Part shown: piece by piece, positions 56,082 through 63,975 of the stretch
Numbering within the stretch: position 1 is the stretch's first letter
Layout: each line of letters starts with the position of its first letter
NCBI RefSeq assembly: GCF_030035675.1
Contig: NC_084482.1
Location: forward strand, 222,624,943-222,688,942
DNA: 64,000 bases
Direction: 5' to 3'
From: Rhineura floridana
Lineage: Eukaryota; Chordata; Lepidosauria; Squamata; Rhineuridae
The notes under the pieces: model-generated
Database searches by the model: none
Told to the model about the DNA's origin: nothing
The model's input: only the letters and a program-made list of their open reading frames with translations
Made by a program: the position numbers and the translations under genes

Positions 56082-56885
56082 AGCCAAGACTTCACACCAG
56101 AAGGGGACAGAAGCCATCCTCACATCAGCAAAGTCCTCCTCACTCGCCCTAAATCTCAGCCTATTCTCTCAAGGACACAGGAGAGAATTATGTGTCAGTC
56201 CTTTCATTCTTTGAAAACATTCAAATGGCTGATCGGTTTCTGAATTTCAGAGGAGATTTACTACAGAAAAGCTGCAACTGGGCATTATTTACTGACTCAA
56301 TAGGCAGCTATTGGAGAGATTGATCTGGGCAAAGGGGGTGTTTGGGGGTGTTCTGAGCTTTTGCACCTACAAAACCAAGAAAGAACCACTTTAGCCACAG
56401 AGCAGGGATTGTTCACAGGACAAGGAAAGATATTTTTTTCCCCTGCACGTTAAAATTATGACAGAAAGACTGTGTTACTGTCAGTTCCTGTTGAAAATGG
56501 AGCATCTGAAATGGCAGGTTAAACAGTTAATGGTGCCTTAGCACTGATGCATCCCAAAGTCTCCCCCCAAAACAAAGCAGGAGAGGGATTTACAAGGAGC
56601 GGGAAAGAGGCTGGTCACTGGCAATAATAATCAATAGTGTGTGGAGTAATTCCATCCCCTTAAAATGGCTTACAGGATAAAGCTAGTAGAGGGAGGCTTG
56701 TTGAAGACATGTGGATGAAACAAAGCTTGTGTGGCAGAAATGACCCCACCAATGAGATGGTCTCCTGGCCTGTAATAATTGAATGGGTCTATCTGATCCC
56801 TCTCCAGAATCAAGGGGCATTTCGACTTCAGCATCCCAGAGTTTGCATAAGGCACTTGCAGCAGCAGCAACAGCAGCAGCACCAT
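35486..56885 (-). CDS. VMN2R: V2R gene B: complete type 2 vomeronasal receptor
   Basis: Six coding exons: 56674-56885, 55535-55826, 53010-53816, 48246-48473, 42411-42537 and 35486-36396. All have AG/GT borders and compatible phases (2,0,0,0,1), giving 858 residues with no stop before 35486. Order: signal peptide (about 1-20), Venus-flytrap domain (about 25-510), nine-cysteine domain (about 515-580), seven transmembrane helices (about 585-835) and a short tail. Length and exon pattern are those of vertebrate V2Rs. It would sit in the microvillar membrane of vomeronasal neurons, bind peptide cues and couple to Go-type signalling (family knowledge). About 12 kb of transposons fill its introns without touching a splice site. 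It looks functional; expression cannot be judged. Confidence 0.92.
36397..37433. other. Gene B intron 5, left part
   Basis: No gene or repeat identified with confidence. A segment near 36625-36690 (GGCAGGGACCAAGATGGAG) hints at an old L2 3' fragment. Confidence 0.35.
37997..38134 (+). repeat. Gypsy terminal block, 5' copy
   Basis: 138 bp shared with 42265-42402 with six differences by eye (about 4 percent). It probably forms the inner end of the 5' LTR, which would run from 37439. It is followed by TGGTGTTAGCGGTGGGA, the likely primer-binding region; a related TGGTGGCAGCGGTG occurs at about 37897. Confidence 0.65.
42262..42402 (+). repeat. Gypsy 3' terminal repeat with preceding purine tract
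   Basis: Starts TGTGATCTGTGC directly after the polypurine-like AAGGGTGGGGAAA (42249-42261) and ends CTCACA. It is shorter than the presumed 5' terminal repeat. Its outer end lies eight bases from the exon 5 donor of gene B. Confidence 0.7.
42411..42537 (-). CDS. VMN2R: V2R gene B exon 5 (cysteine-rich domain)
   Basis: 127 nt after acceptor TATCCTTAG: 42 codons plus one base, donor AAG|GTGGGTGA. It encodes [20 protein letters not shown], then [19 protein letters not shown], giving six of the nine cysteines of the NCD3G domain that links the flytrap to the helices. The remaining three are in exon 6. The carried base G plus AT of exon 6 gives aspartate. Confidence 0.9.
42650..42900 (+). mobile_element. 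L2 LINE fragment
   Basis: Decayed text similar to the L2 C-terminal region (equivalent of [10 protein letters not shown], then LQELQWLPF). Short, with stops. Confidence 0.5.
43125..44255 (-). mobile_element. L2 LINE copy B1, 3' part (interrupted by B2)
   Basis: The 3' tail holds ATTATT and CATCATC repeats at 43109-43160 with ATCCCACCCTTCCTCCCAG. Coding remnants follow: [34 protein letters not shown] and [18 protein letters not shown], then RT text up to [12 protein letters not shown]. The YADD part is absent, through an internal loss near the hairpin at 44034-44100. The 5' part continues at 46112-46600. Confidence 0.72.
44034..44100. repeat. Perfect inverted repeat (20-bp arms)
   Basis: AACTCAGGAACCTCCAACCC at 44034-44053 and its exact complement at 44081-44100, with a 27-bp loop. 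It lies at the internal junction of L2 copy B1. Confidence 0.8.
44256..46108 (+). mobile_element. L2 LINE copy B2, nested in B1 in opposite orientation
   Basis: It encodes [80 protein letters not shown] and [18 protein letters not shown], with several breaks. It ends with GGTGGTATACAAATG and a CAAT tail at 46080-46103. AGAAT occurs at both borders (about 44236 and 46105), a possible short duplication. 5'-truncated. Confidence 0.78.
46112..46600 (-). mobile_element. L2 LINE copy B1, 5' part
   Basis: The minus strand shows [38 protein letters not shown] and then text equal to [16 protein letters not shown]. This continues across the nested copy into 44255. No further 5' sequence is seen beyond about 46600. 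Confidence 0.68.
46905..47546 (+). mobile_element. RTE-BovB LINE, 5'-truncated
   Basis: It encodes [40 protein letters not shown] and [13 protein letters not shown], then [19 protein letters not shown] to the end, with an ATAACAACAACAAC tail. A frameshift and stop near 47160-47230 split it. Lies in intron 4 of gene B. Confidence 0.85.
47547..48245. other. Gene B intron 4, unassigned part
   Basis: Contains repeated short words (CAACAGATTCCACA twice near 47640-47680, CACTAGTGCAA-like words at 47715 and 47771) but no family I can name. Confidence 0.35.
48246..48473 (-). CDS. VMN2R: V2R gene B exon 4
   Basis: 228 nt, phase 0/0, acceptor ATTCTAG, donor CAG|GTGGGAG. Reads [33 protein letters not shown] and [17 protein letters not shown]. 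Open throughout. Confidence 0.92.
48512..48928 (+). mobile_element. hAT-like element end, interrupted by Copia
   Basis: Begins CAGAGCTTGGAAGTAAATAG within intron 3 and continues with repeated GTAAC/TTAC words. The start resembles the MITE termini here. No matching right end was found. The Copia element entered at 48929-48933. Confidence 0.4.
48934..49319 (+). repeat. Copia 5' LTR
   Basis: TGTTGAG...CTCAACA, 386 bp, with perfect 7-bp inverted ends. About 98-99 percent identical to the 3' LTR by eye. Confidence 0.92.
49320..49336 (+). promoter_or_regulatory. Copia primer-binding site, half initiator-tRNA type
   Basis: GGTTATGGGCCCAG directly follows the 5' LTR. It is complementary to the anticodon arm of initiator methionine tRNA (CTGGGCCCATAACC), the internal site that Drosophila copia is known to use with a cleaved tRNA half, rather than the usual tRNA 3' end. 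Confidence 0.75.
51941..51954 (+). promoter_or_regulatory. Copia polypurine tract
   Basis: AAAAAGGTGGGGGC immediately before the 3' LTR, the expected plus-strand primer position. Confidence 0.75.
51955..52336 (+). repeat. Copia 3' LTR
   Basis: 382 bp, TGTTGAG...CTCAACA, followed by the GAAAG duplication. Confidence 0.92.
52342..52807. other. Gene B intron 3, TG and CCCT repeats plus unassigned DNA
   Basis: A TG tract at about 52350-52382 is followed by CCTCCCTCCCTCCC. The remainder is unassigned. Confidence 0.5.
52808..52923. mobile_element. Palindromic hAT-like MITE with 8-bp duplication
   Basis: 116 bp, CAGAGCTTGGAAAAGTTAC...CAAGCTCTG, folding into one near-perfect hairpin. Flanked by CAATTCAG (52800-52807 and 52924-52931), an exact 8-bp hAT-type duplication. 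It sits 86 bases from the donor of exon 3; gene A lacks it here. Confidence 0.88.
53010..53816 (-). CDS. VMN2R: V2R gene B exon 3
   Basis: 807 nt, phase 0/0, acceptor TTGCCAG, donor CAG|GTATTT. Starts [19 protein letters not shown], continues [20 protein letters not shown] and [16 protein letters not shown], and ends [11 protein letters not shown]. It forms the core of the ligand-binding domain. Open. Confidence 0.93.
54249..54656 (+). mobile_element. Solo LTR (fossil) in gene B intron 2
   Basis: 408 bp, TGTTAGAATGG...GAGTGTAACA, with AATAAA near 54563 and a 4-bp duplication TCAT (54245-54248 and 54657-54660). Gene A shows the uninterrupted site at about 5940 (GCCATGTGCTTG). Four-base duplications fit an endogenous-retrovirus-type LTR; the family is not identified. 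The interior has been lost, presumably by LTR-LTR recombination. Confidence 0.72.
54843..54975 (+). mobile_element. Old CR1 fragment shared with gene A
   Basis: Decayed CR1 text (GTGACTGACCAGGAACAAGA) matching 6505-6645. Present in both paralogs, so older than the duplication. Confidence 0.5.
55535..55826 (-). CDS. VMN2R: V2R gene B exon 2
   Basis: 292 nt, acceptor TTTTTGCAG, donor CCACAG|GTAGG. Reads [52 protein letters not shown] and LLGIYKIPQ. Open. Confidence 0.93.
56002..56078. repeat. TG microsatellite (77 bp)
   Basis: An uninterrupted TG run in gene B intron 1. Gene A has only a short broken GTGTGTGCGTGTG at the matching place (about 13422), so it expanded in B. Confidence 0.95.
56084..56210. 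repeat. Copy of the 5' flank inside gene B intron 1
   Basis: AGCCAAGACTTCACACCAGA through CCTAAATCTCAGCC to TCAGTCCTTTC matches 57002-57122 upstream of exon 1 in the same orientation, at roughly 85-90 percent by eye. It directly follows the TG tract. Confidence 0.7.
56674..56885 (-). CDS. VMN2R: V2R gene B exon 1 (signal peptide)
   Basis: 212 nt: 70 codons plus two bases. Starts MV, seven leucines, QVPYANSG, then [36 protein letters not shown] and KPPSTSFI before donor CT|GTAAGC. The same ATG-GTG start is used in gene A. Confidence 0.9.
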
Positions 56886-57650
56886 CCTGTGTCTGCCTGC
56901 AACGAACTCCTCCCTCGTGACTGCTTTCCCTCAACTAATTGGAAGAATTATTGGATGAAGCCAAATTCTTTCTGCAAGGCTTTTCTAATGCAGATGGGGT
57001 TCAGCCAACACTTCACACCTGAAGGAGATGGAAGTCATCCTCACACACAGATAGTCCTCCTCACCTGCCCTAAATCTCAGCCCATCCTCTCAATGGCACA
57101 AGAGACAATTATGCTTCAGTCTTTTCTGGCTCAGATGCAAGATGTCACCTCATGTTGCTCTCAATTCTGACGTTTATTTTAGTGGACTCAAAGCAATAAT
57201 TGGACAGATCCTTGGAGCTTTGGTGAGAAGATGAAAAAATCACTATGATTTTGATAATTATAAGGGGAAGGAGCATCTCCCCCAACTCCATGTGCAGGTG
57301 ACCGAGTGGAGAGAAACATGTTTGCAAAAATTCCCAGATGTGGCTCTAAACTCTGAAATGGATAACAGAGGGAGCAACTGAACATGTCTAACCTTGATTC
57401 AGAAGAGTCAGGACCAAGATTTCCTTTTAGGACAGAAGTGGAGAACCTCTAGCCAGCAGGCCAAATTAGACTAGCCAGACCTCCCAATTTGACCTGAGAG
57501 GCTGTTTTTGTCCAAACCATGTCCTACCTGTTCTACACCTGGTGGGGCAACTGCACTCAATGCGTCCCCCACTCCATGAATGTCAATGGCTACAGAGTCA
57601 ATATGTTCACCCTGATACCAGCATGATCATCAATCATCATGAATGCCCCA
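56886..57650 (-). promoter_or_regulatory. 5' flank of gene B, conserved with gene A
   Basis: Aligns by eye with 16790-17750 for about 0.8 kb. The proximal promoter is expected here, but no core element could be fixed. Confidence 0.45.
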
Positions 57651-57860
57651 TAAAAAGGACATCTGGAGGGTCCCTTCATTATATTCATAGCAGTGAGGGT
57701 GGGACAGCAGTTGGCCTTTGAGTGTATCTCCTGCTCTGAGAAAAGGCTCCATACACATGTTCATTAACCTACCACAGCTGAAGCCACACAGCCCAGACCA
57801 AAGAGTGTTACAAATGCGGAGGAGATGCATGACTGAGAAGTGGGAGCATGTAAGATTATT

Positions 57861-57883
57861 GAGAGAGAGAGAGAGAGAGAGAC

Positions 57884-57920
<37 letters not shown>

Positions 57921-57921
57921 A
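57861..57921. repeat. GA microsatellite
   Basis: GA repeat with two GACA interruptions. Confidence 0.9.
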
Positions 57922-58493
57922 AATAGTGCCTGCACATTCCCTCTCATATCTCAAGTGCAAGAAAAATGTCCCTTTTTTTTAATTGGAAACCAAGGAATGT
58001 GAAGATTATGGTCCATCCAGGGGGTGGGGAAACTACACATTGCTGCCCCCCATGAATGTCCATGGCTGCAGAGAAAACAGTTACAGATGATAGTTCCAGA
58101 AATCCAAATCACTCACAGCTCTAAGAAAGGCAAGACAAGACAAAACACATAGGGGGTCACCAGCCAACCTGACCCCAAACCCTTTAAAATCCTCCAGAAC
58201 TCCCACACCTACACTCTGCAGCTGTCAAGCTAACCAGTGGTTAGTTGCAAGGGGAAGAACAGAGCAAGAAGCCAGTGGCAATTCCCTAATTATTCAGCAG
58301 GGAGGGAAGGTCCAATCTGCCGCCAGCCCCTCACTTTTCTTCTTTAAAATCCTTCTGCTTTCTTCAAGCATTTAAGAATAAAAGGAGCCCCAGATGACAA
58401 TTTGAGGACTATCACAAATAAAGACTTGATGACCTTTTTGTGGACTGCTGCCAGATTAGTGGAATGGAAACAACCATACCCTCATATGCTGGA
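57922..58493. other. Intergenic, nothing recognised
   Basis: No open frame or named repeat. Confidence 0.4.
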
Positions 58494-58911
58494 GATGATG
58501 ATGATGATGATGATGATTTTATTACTGCCCTTCATCCAAAGGTCCCAGGATAGGTTACAAAATTTTAAAATTCAACATTAAACATAATTTAAACAAATTA
58601 CAATCACAGAAATAGGGTGGGTCCTGAAAAAACATAATCTCAATGTCAAAGTCCAGAGAAAAGAGGCACACCTTCAGCATTCCTGAGAACTATACAGTGA
58701 AGTTGCAAAACACAACTCAGTGGGGAGGGAGTTCCACAACTTTGGCTCTTCCACAGAGAATGGCCTCTTCTGAGCCACCACCATCCCTGAGCTCCTAAGG
58801 ATGGTGGAACCACCAAAAGAGCACCCTCTGTTATCTCAACACCCGAGAGGGTCTGTAAGGAAGGAGGCAGTCTTTCAGATATTTGGGACCCAAGTCATTT
58901 ATGGCTTTAAT
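58494..58911 (-). mobile_element. L2 LINE 3' end, split by family X
   Basis: A GAT repeat tail at 58495-58517, then TTATTACTGCCCTTC and decayed coding text (equivalent of the C-terminal VVPPSL/LWNSLP region). The matching continuation appears at 59560-59755 after a family X repeat. Confidence 0.55.
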
Positions 58912-59552
58912 TCACTCATAAGCAAAAAACCTTGCAGTTTACGAACGTACCTATAGACCACATATATTTCTATCAAACTTTGTGCCTCTGAGCAAAGGGG
59001 AAGCCAGGACTCTCAAGTGAAATAAAGGTCTGGTGTGGGTGGGGCTCCCTGATTAAGTAATCCCAGCAGCTGTTAGTCTGACTTTTAGAACACTCACAGT
59101 TGGTTCTTACTGAGCATGCCTGACATTATCATTCAGTTCAATGCTAAATTTCTTAAATTATTTTTTTAACTTTTAAACAGCAGAAGATGAAGGTCAGAGT
59201 GTGGGGCAAGGTCAGTAATAGTACAGATATTCTGTGAACACAACTGATTTTTAATTAATTTCAACAAATTATGAGAACTCTGACAGAAAAAAGTCAAAAG
59301 GGGTTCTGTCCCCCCCCTCTTTTTACATTTTGAACTCTCAATTCTCTCTGACTGTTTTGTGTATCACCATGAAAATTTAAAGTGATGTTAAGCAATTGTT
59401 TGAGTTCAGGACTATAAGTTTTGTCAGGTTTTGTTTTGAAATGAGCTTATGGGAAGCATCAGAATGGCATGTGGGGTATTTTCGATTTAACATTGCGGAA
59501 TGCAAAACATCCATGCTGGCTATAGCATACAGCCACTCTCATGGCTGTATAA
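58912..59552 (+). repeat. Family X repeat, copy 3
   Basis: Starts ATTCACTCATAAGCAAAAAA and ends GGCTGTATAAT, the same borders as copy 1. It includes a decayed right half of the MITE type seen at 23905. Confidence 0.6.
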
Positions 59553-59559
59553 TAAAACG

Positions 59560-59755
59560 AGAACAAGTAAGGAATAAACACCAACACCCAATTGAATTGG
59601 GCCCGGAAGAGAGATCTCCCTCAGGAAGTGTGGAAGGCTGTACTTATGGAGCAGTTGGAGGAAAAGGTCAGACCAAAGTTCATGGGGAACTCCCACTAAA
59701 ATGGCAAAGCTGTGTCCGGAGTAACCTCATTAGTTATACTACAAAAATGTAAAGA
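59560..59755 (-). mobile_element. L2 LINE fragment (continuation)
   Basis: AATTGGGCCCGGAAGAGAGA and following text repeats almost exactly at 60178-60310, as part of another L2 3' region. Confidence 0.5.
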
Positions 59756-59764
59756 GTAAAGAGA

Positions 59765-60330
59765 TGCCCTTTATTACTGCCCTTCACTCAGAGGTCCCAG
59801 AGGTTGCAACAATTTTAAAATGGCATTAAAAACAATTAAATACAACCTAAAAATCACAAAATGCCATAGACCCTAAAAATATACATCTCAGGTGCTGAAG
59901 GCCAGGGCAAAGAGGTACGTCTTCAGCATTCACCTAAAACTGTACAATAAAGTTGGCAGACACACCTCGGTGTGGAGAAAGTTCCACAACTTGGGGGCTG
60001 TCACATATAATGGCCTCTCCTGGGCCACCACCACCCCTGAGCTCCTAAGGATGGTGGAACAAAAGAGCACCCTCTTGCTATTTCAACTCCCTAGAGGGTG
60101 TGTAGGGAAGGAGGTGATTTTTCAGATATTTGGACCCAAGTCATTTAGGATATTAAACGTTAATGTGAGCACCTTGTATTGGGTCCGGAAGGGAGATCTC
60201 CCTCAGGAAGTGTGGAAGACTGCACTTACGGAGAAGTTGGAGCAAAGGTCAGAGCAATGCTCAGGGGGAACTACCACTAAGGACTTCAAAGCTGTGTCTG
60301 GAGTAACCTCACTACCTATGCTGCAACATC
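59765..60330 (-). mobile_element. L2 LINE 3' end, second copy
   Basis: TTTATTACTGCCCTTCACTC to GGAGTAACCTCACTACC. Same subfamily as 58494-58911. Confidence 0.55.
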
Positions 60331-61649
60331 TGAAGATAACTGTAGGCCAGTGTCAGCACATGGGAACCTATGGAAAAACTATCTTGGATGACAAAAATGG
60401 GCTCATCTTTCCTCTTGAACAATGATGTAAAAAAGTTGGCCTTTTGGAACTTGGTTATGTAATATTGACTCTCTCAGTGGTTGTCACTTTTACTGTTTTA
60501 CATTTATGTTTACAAAACAAACATCATACAAAGACTTGCGAGGGGCTAGGAAAATGATAGAGTATTAACAAGTGTGGGATAACAATCAGTTGAGGAGAAG
60601 ACATATAACCTCCATGCAAGGAAATGAGGGTACATGCTTATTGCTTATTCCTTTTAAACAAATTGGAAAGGATACTCAATGAAGAGCAGACATTGCATAA
60701 CCCTCTGTGCAGATGAATGCTCAATAAATAGGTTGTCAGGAGGGGGCCCAAGTCTGCTCTGAAAAAGCAGGCATTTTTTTTGGGGGGGGGGCTAGATACA
60801 AAATTTTCTCTCTCAGCCTTAGTCTTGCAGCAACTCTCCAGGAAAGGTATATGCAACTTCTGGGCCTTTTCTTTCCTTTTTTCTTTCTGTGTGGGTGTGC
60901 TTAATGTGAAAGTGTTCATAGGGTTAGTCTCTTTGCTTTAGTCTATCCAGTGTTGCTGAATGAATAATAGTTAGAAAGTTGCTCATTGTTAACTGTAATT
61001 GTAAACTGCAATATTTTCCCTTGTTTCTTCTCTTAATAAAATCACTATTTTACTTTCTGTGTATGTGTCATTAAGCTAAAGGTAGATTTATACACACTTG
61101 GGTGATGTGTGGGTAACTCCGGCAAAAGGTCCTGCTACCCTTGCAATAGGGGAACCTGCATTTCTAGTGAGCTCTGCTCACGAGGAAGTCCAAGGTCCAC
61201 TCATAACAGTACTGACTCAGGTTAACGAATAGTAAGAAAGACTGCAAATTTGTTTTGCCCAGGAATAATCCTTTTAACTAAACAATAGTCCTTGCCAGTC
61301 ACATTCCTGACTTTGAGTCTTGCTATATCTCTTCATGAAAGATATCTACACATATTTCTATAGCTTGCTTGCTTGCTCTGGTGTGAATCTATGCAATTTT
61401 GGAAGTTATAAGGGACAGGGTTTCTCTTATGTTCTTTAGTTCTATGAAATGAATGATTGTGTTCAGTTAGAATTTGCTCATGTCCTTTCCCTACCAGACA
61501 TTAGGGGAAGAAATGGCTGTTGGCCTGCTGACTCTCAAATGTTCCTCGACTGCATTAGGATGAGCATTGTGGTAAAGTGATACATATAATTAATTACACA
61601 AAAAGGACCTGATTGTGCAAAATTAGAATCAAAGATGGTATGTTCCCAA
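60331..61649. other. Intergenic, nothing recognised
   Basis: No convincing open frame. T-rich and G-rich short runs near 60773-60790 only. Confidence 0.4.
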
Positions 61650-62215
61650 GCCAGGTGAGTGTGTAATGTGCCTTCGTGTATGACTTATGGTGACCCTATG
61701 GATCAGCAATCCCCAGTACCTTCTCTTACAAACCACCCTGTTCAGACCTTGTAAGTTCAGGTCTAACTTTCTAACTTTCCCTCGTTTATGATTCTCACAT
61801 TCCATGTTCCAATTGTGTGCGTCATACAACTCCGGACTTTCCTTTCGCATCTGTCCGCATCAGCCTCTGGACTTCCTTTTGGATTTGGCCCAGCTGCGTC
61901 ATTAGTCACAGTGCTACTCGTACTTGTCCATTGTTCTTCCCCAGTAGCTGGTTGAGTGCCTTCTGACCTGGGGGTCTCATCTTCCAGCACTATCTCGTGT
62001 TGCATTTTGGATACTCAGTTCATAGGGTTTCCATGGTAAGTGGTATTCAGAGGTGGTTTACCATTGTCTTCCTTTGAGTTTGGATGCATCTTAGTCTGAT
62101 GTCTCAGCTTTGACCATTCTGCCATGGGTGCCCCTGCTGATGGCATTGCTCTCAGCTTCTTCAACACTCTCAAACCCCTCACCATGTTAAAGTGTGCATC
62201 CTAGAGGGGAACCAA
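61650..62215 (-). mobile_element. RTE-BovB LINE with large internal deletion
   Basis: The 3' end (text equal to LNLQGLNRVVCKR and HRVTISH, 61655-61765) joins directly to the 5' end (MQHEIVLEDETPRSEGTQPA, then HTIGTWNVRIINEGKLES, 61775-62215). Endonuclease core and reverse transcriptase are absent. Confidence 0.75.
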
Positions 62216-62289
62216 GCCAAGTACATGGATTTTATTAGTTGTATTCTGGACATCTCAAAACAGAAAATATACTGTATACACATGTAAGG

Positions 62290-62708
62290 TTAGGTACTGT
62301 CTTTAGTTTTCATAATGAGTTGCTCCTTTGTATTTGGATCAGGCCTGAATATAATAATGTAGCATCTGGGCAGGAAGATGCAGCCCAGAAGCCCAGCACT
62401 GGAGGCCAAGATGCTGAAGGCCTGCATGACTACCATTTATTTTTGTCAACACTGAACAAATGGTAACTGAGAAGATGATGCTGAAGGCCATTTGTTGGAC
62501 AAAGCAGGTTGCTTTTCTTGGCTGGCTGAACACGAAGGCAGAGAAAAAGGAAAGCATGAGGGAGATGAGGAGGGTGTAGGAGAGGTCCCAGTTGTTGGTT
62601 TTGACTATCCGATATTCAATGAGAATTCCTAAAACAAAGCCTGAAATTAAGGACAAGAACAGAACCAAGGAAGCCAAGAAGATGCCCAAATATTCTTTAT
62701 AGGCCAGG
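62290..62708 (-). pseudogene. V2R gene C exon 6 remnant
   Basis: Reads LAYKEYLGIFLASLVLFLSL, NWDLSYTLLISLMLSFFSAF and [20 protein letters not shown] (TM1-TM3). About 130 codons are then missing (TM4-TM6), and the final part returns in another frame ([25 protein letters not shown]) to a TAA at 62290. The 5' side is cut by a BovB insertion at 62709. A dead third receptor of the cluster; its other exons would lie right of the window. Confidence 0.87.
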
Positions 62709-63480
62709 TGGGTGCTGGTGCTGGTGCTGGTGCTGGTGCGTGCCTCCAAGTCGATGATGACTTATGACAACCCTATGAATCAGTGACCTCCAGTAGCATC
62801 TGTCATGAACCACCCTGTTCAGATATTGTAAGTTCAGGTCTGTGGCTTCCCTTATGGAATCAATCCATCTCTTGTTTGGCCTTCCTCTTTTACTACTCCC
62901 TGCTGTCTTTCCCAGCATTATGGTCTTTTCTAGCGAATCAGGTCTTATCACGATGTGTCCAAAGTATGATAACCTCAATTTCATCATTTTAGCTTCTAGT
63001 GACACTTTTGGTTTAATTTGGTCTAACACCCAATTATTTGTCGTTTTTGCTGTCCATGGTATGTGAAAAGCTCTCCTCTAACACCACATTTCAAATGAGT
63101 TGATTTTTCTCTTATCTGCTTTTTTCACTGGCCAACTTTCACATCCATACATAGAGATTGGAAATACCATGGTCTGAATGATCCTGACTTTAGTGTTCAG
63201 TGATACATCTTTACATTTGAGGACCTTTTCTAGTTGTCTCACAGCTGCCCTCCCCAGTCCTAGCCTTCTTCTGATTTCTTGACTATTCTCTCCATTTGGG
63301 TTAATGATTGTGCCAAGATACTGATAATCCTTGACAAATTCAATGTCCTCATTGTCAACTGTAAAGTTGCATAAATCTTCTGTTGTCATTACTTTAGTCT
63401 TTTTGATGTTCAGCTGTAATTCTGCTTTTGTGCTTTCCTCTTGAACGTTCATCAGCATTCATTTCAAATAATTACTGGTT
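62709..63480 (-). mobile_element. RTE-BovB LINE inserted in V2R gene C exon 6
   Basis: C-terminal ORF2 in two open pieces: [19 protein letters not shown] to [14 protein letters not shown] (63078-63458) and [20 protein letters not shown] to the end (62697-63029). The 3' tail is an unusual GGTGCT repeat at 62704-62738. Confidence 0.85.
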
Positions 63481-63483
63481 TCT

Positions 63484-63704
63484 TCAGATGCACACCTTAA
63501 CGTGGTGAGGGGGTTTGAGTGTGTTGAAGAAGCTGAGAGCAATGATGTCAGGAGTCTAGACCAAGAGGCTAGACTCCTAACAGGGGCACCCAAGGTGGAA
63601 TGGTCAAAGCTGAAACACCAGACTAAGATGCATTCAAACTCAGAAGAAGGCAATGGTAAACCGCCTCTGAATATCTCTTACCACAAAAACCCTATGAACA
63701 GAGT
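63484..63704 (+). mobile_element. RTE-BovB LINE 5' fragment
   Basis: GATGCACACCTTAACGTGG, then VEEAESNDVRSLDQEARLLT and VEWSKLKHQTKMHSNSEE. Head-to-head with the minus-strand BovB that ends at 63480. 3'-truncated by an L2 tail. Confidence 0.75.
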
Positions 63705-63975
63705 ATTTATTTATACCCCACCATTTTTCCAAAACTGGAACTCATGGCGGCTTCCAGATAAATATATATATAATTAAAAACATACAAAGTCTACGTTAAA
63801 ATGAGATTAAATTTCCTATATTAAAACCATACACACATATAGCTAAAAGAGTTAAAAGAGTTCAAACTAGTTTAAAAATAATATAGTAAACATTAGCAAC
63901 GCAGCACCCTTCACATCCTATCCTTAACAGCCTTCAATTCCAAAGGCTTGTTGGAATAATGTTGAGGACGCGTAC
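63705..63975 (-). mobile_element. L2 LINE 3' end at window edge
   Basis: TTTATACCCCACCATTTTTCC and GGCGGCTTCCAGATAAA match the tail of L2 copy A1 at 6910-6965. Coding text equal to the C-terminus begins near 63930. Confidence 0.65.

Noticed and set aside
56007-56243. Cysteine-valine repeat protein
   Set aside because: Translation of the TG microsatellite, not a gene.
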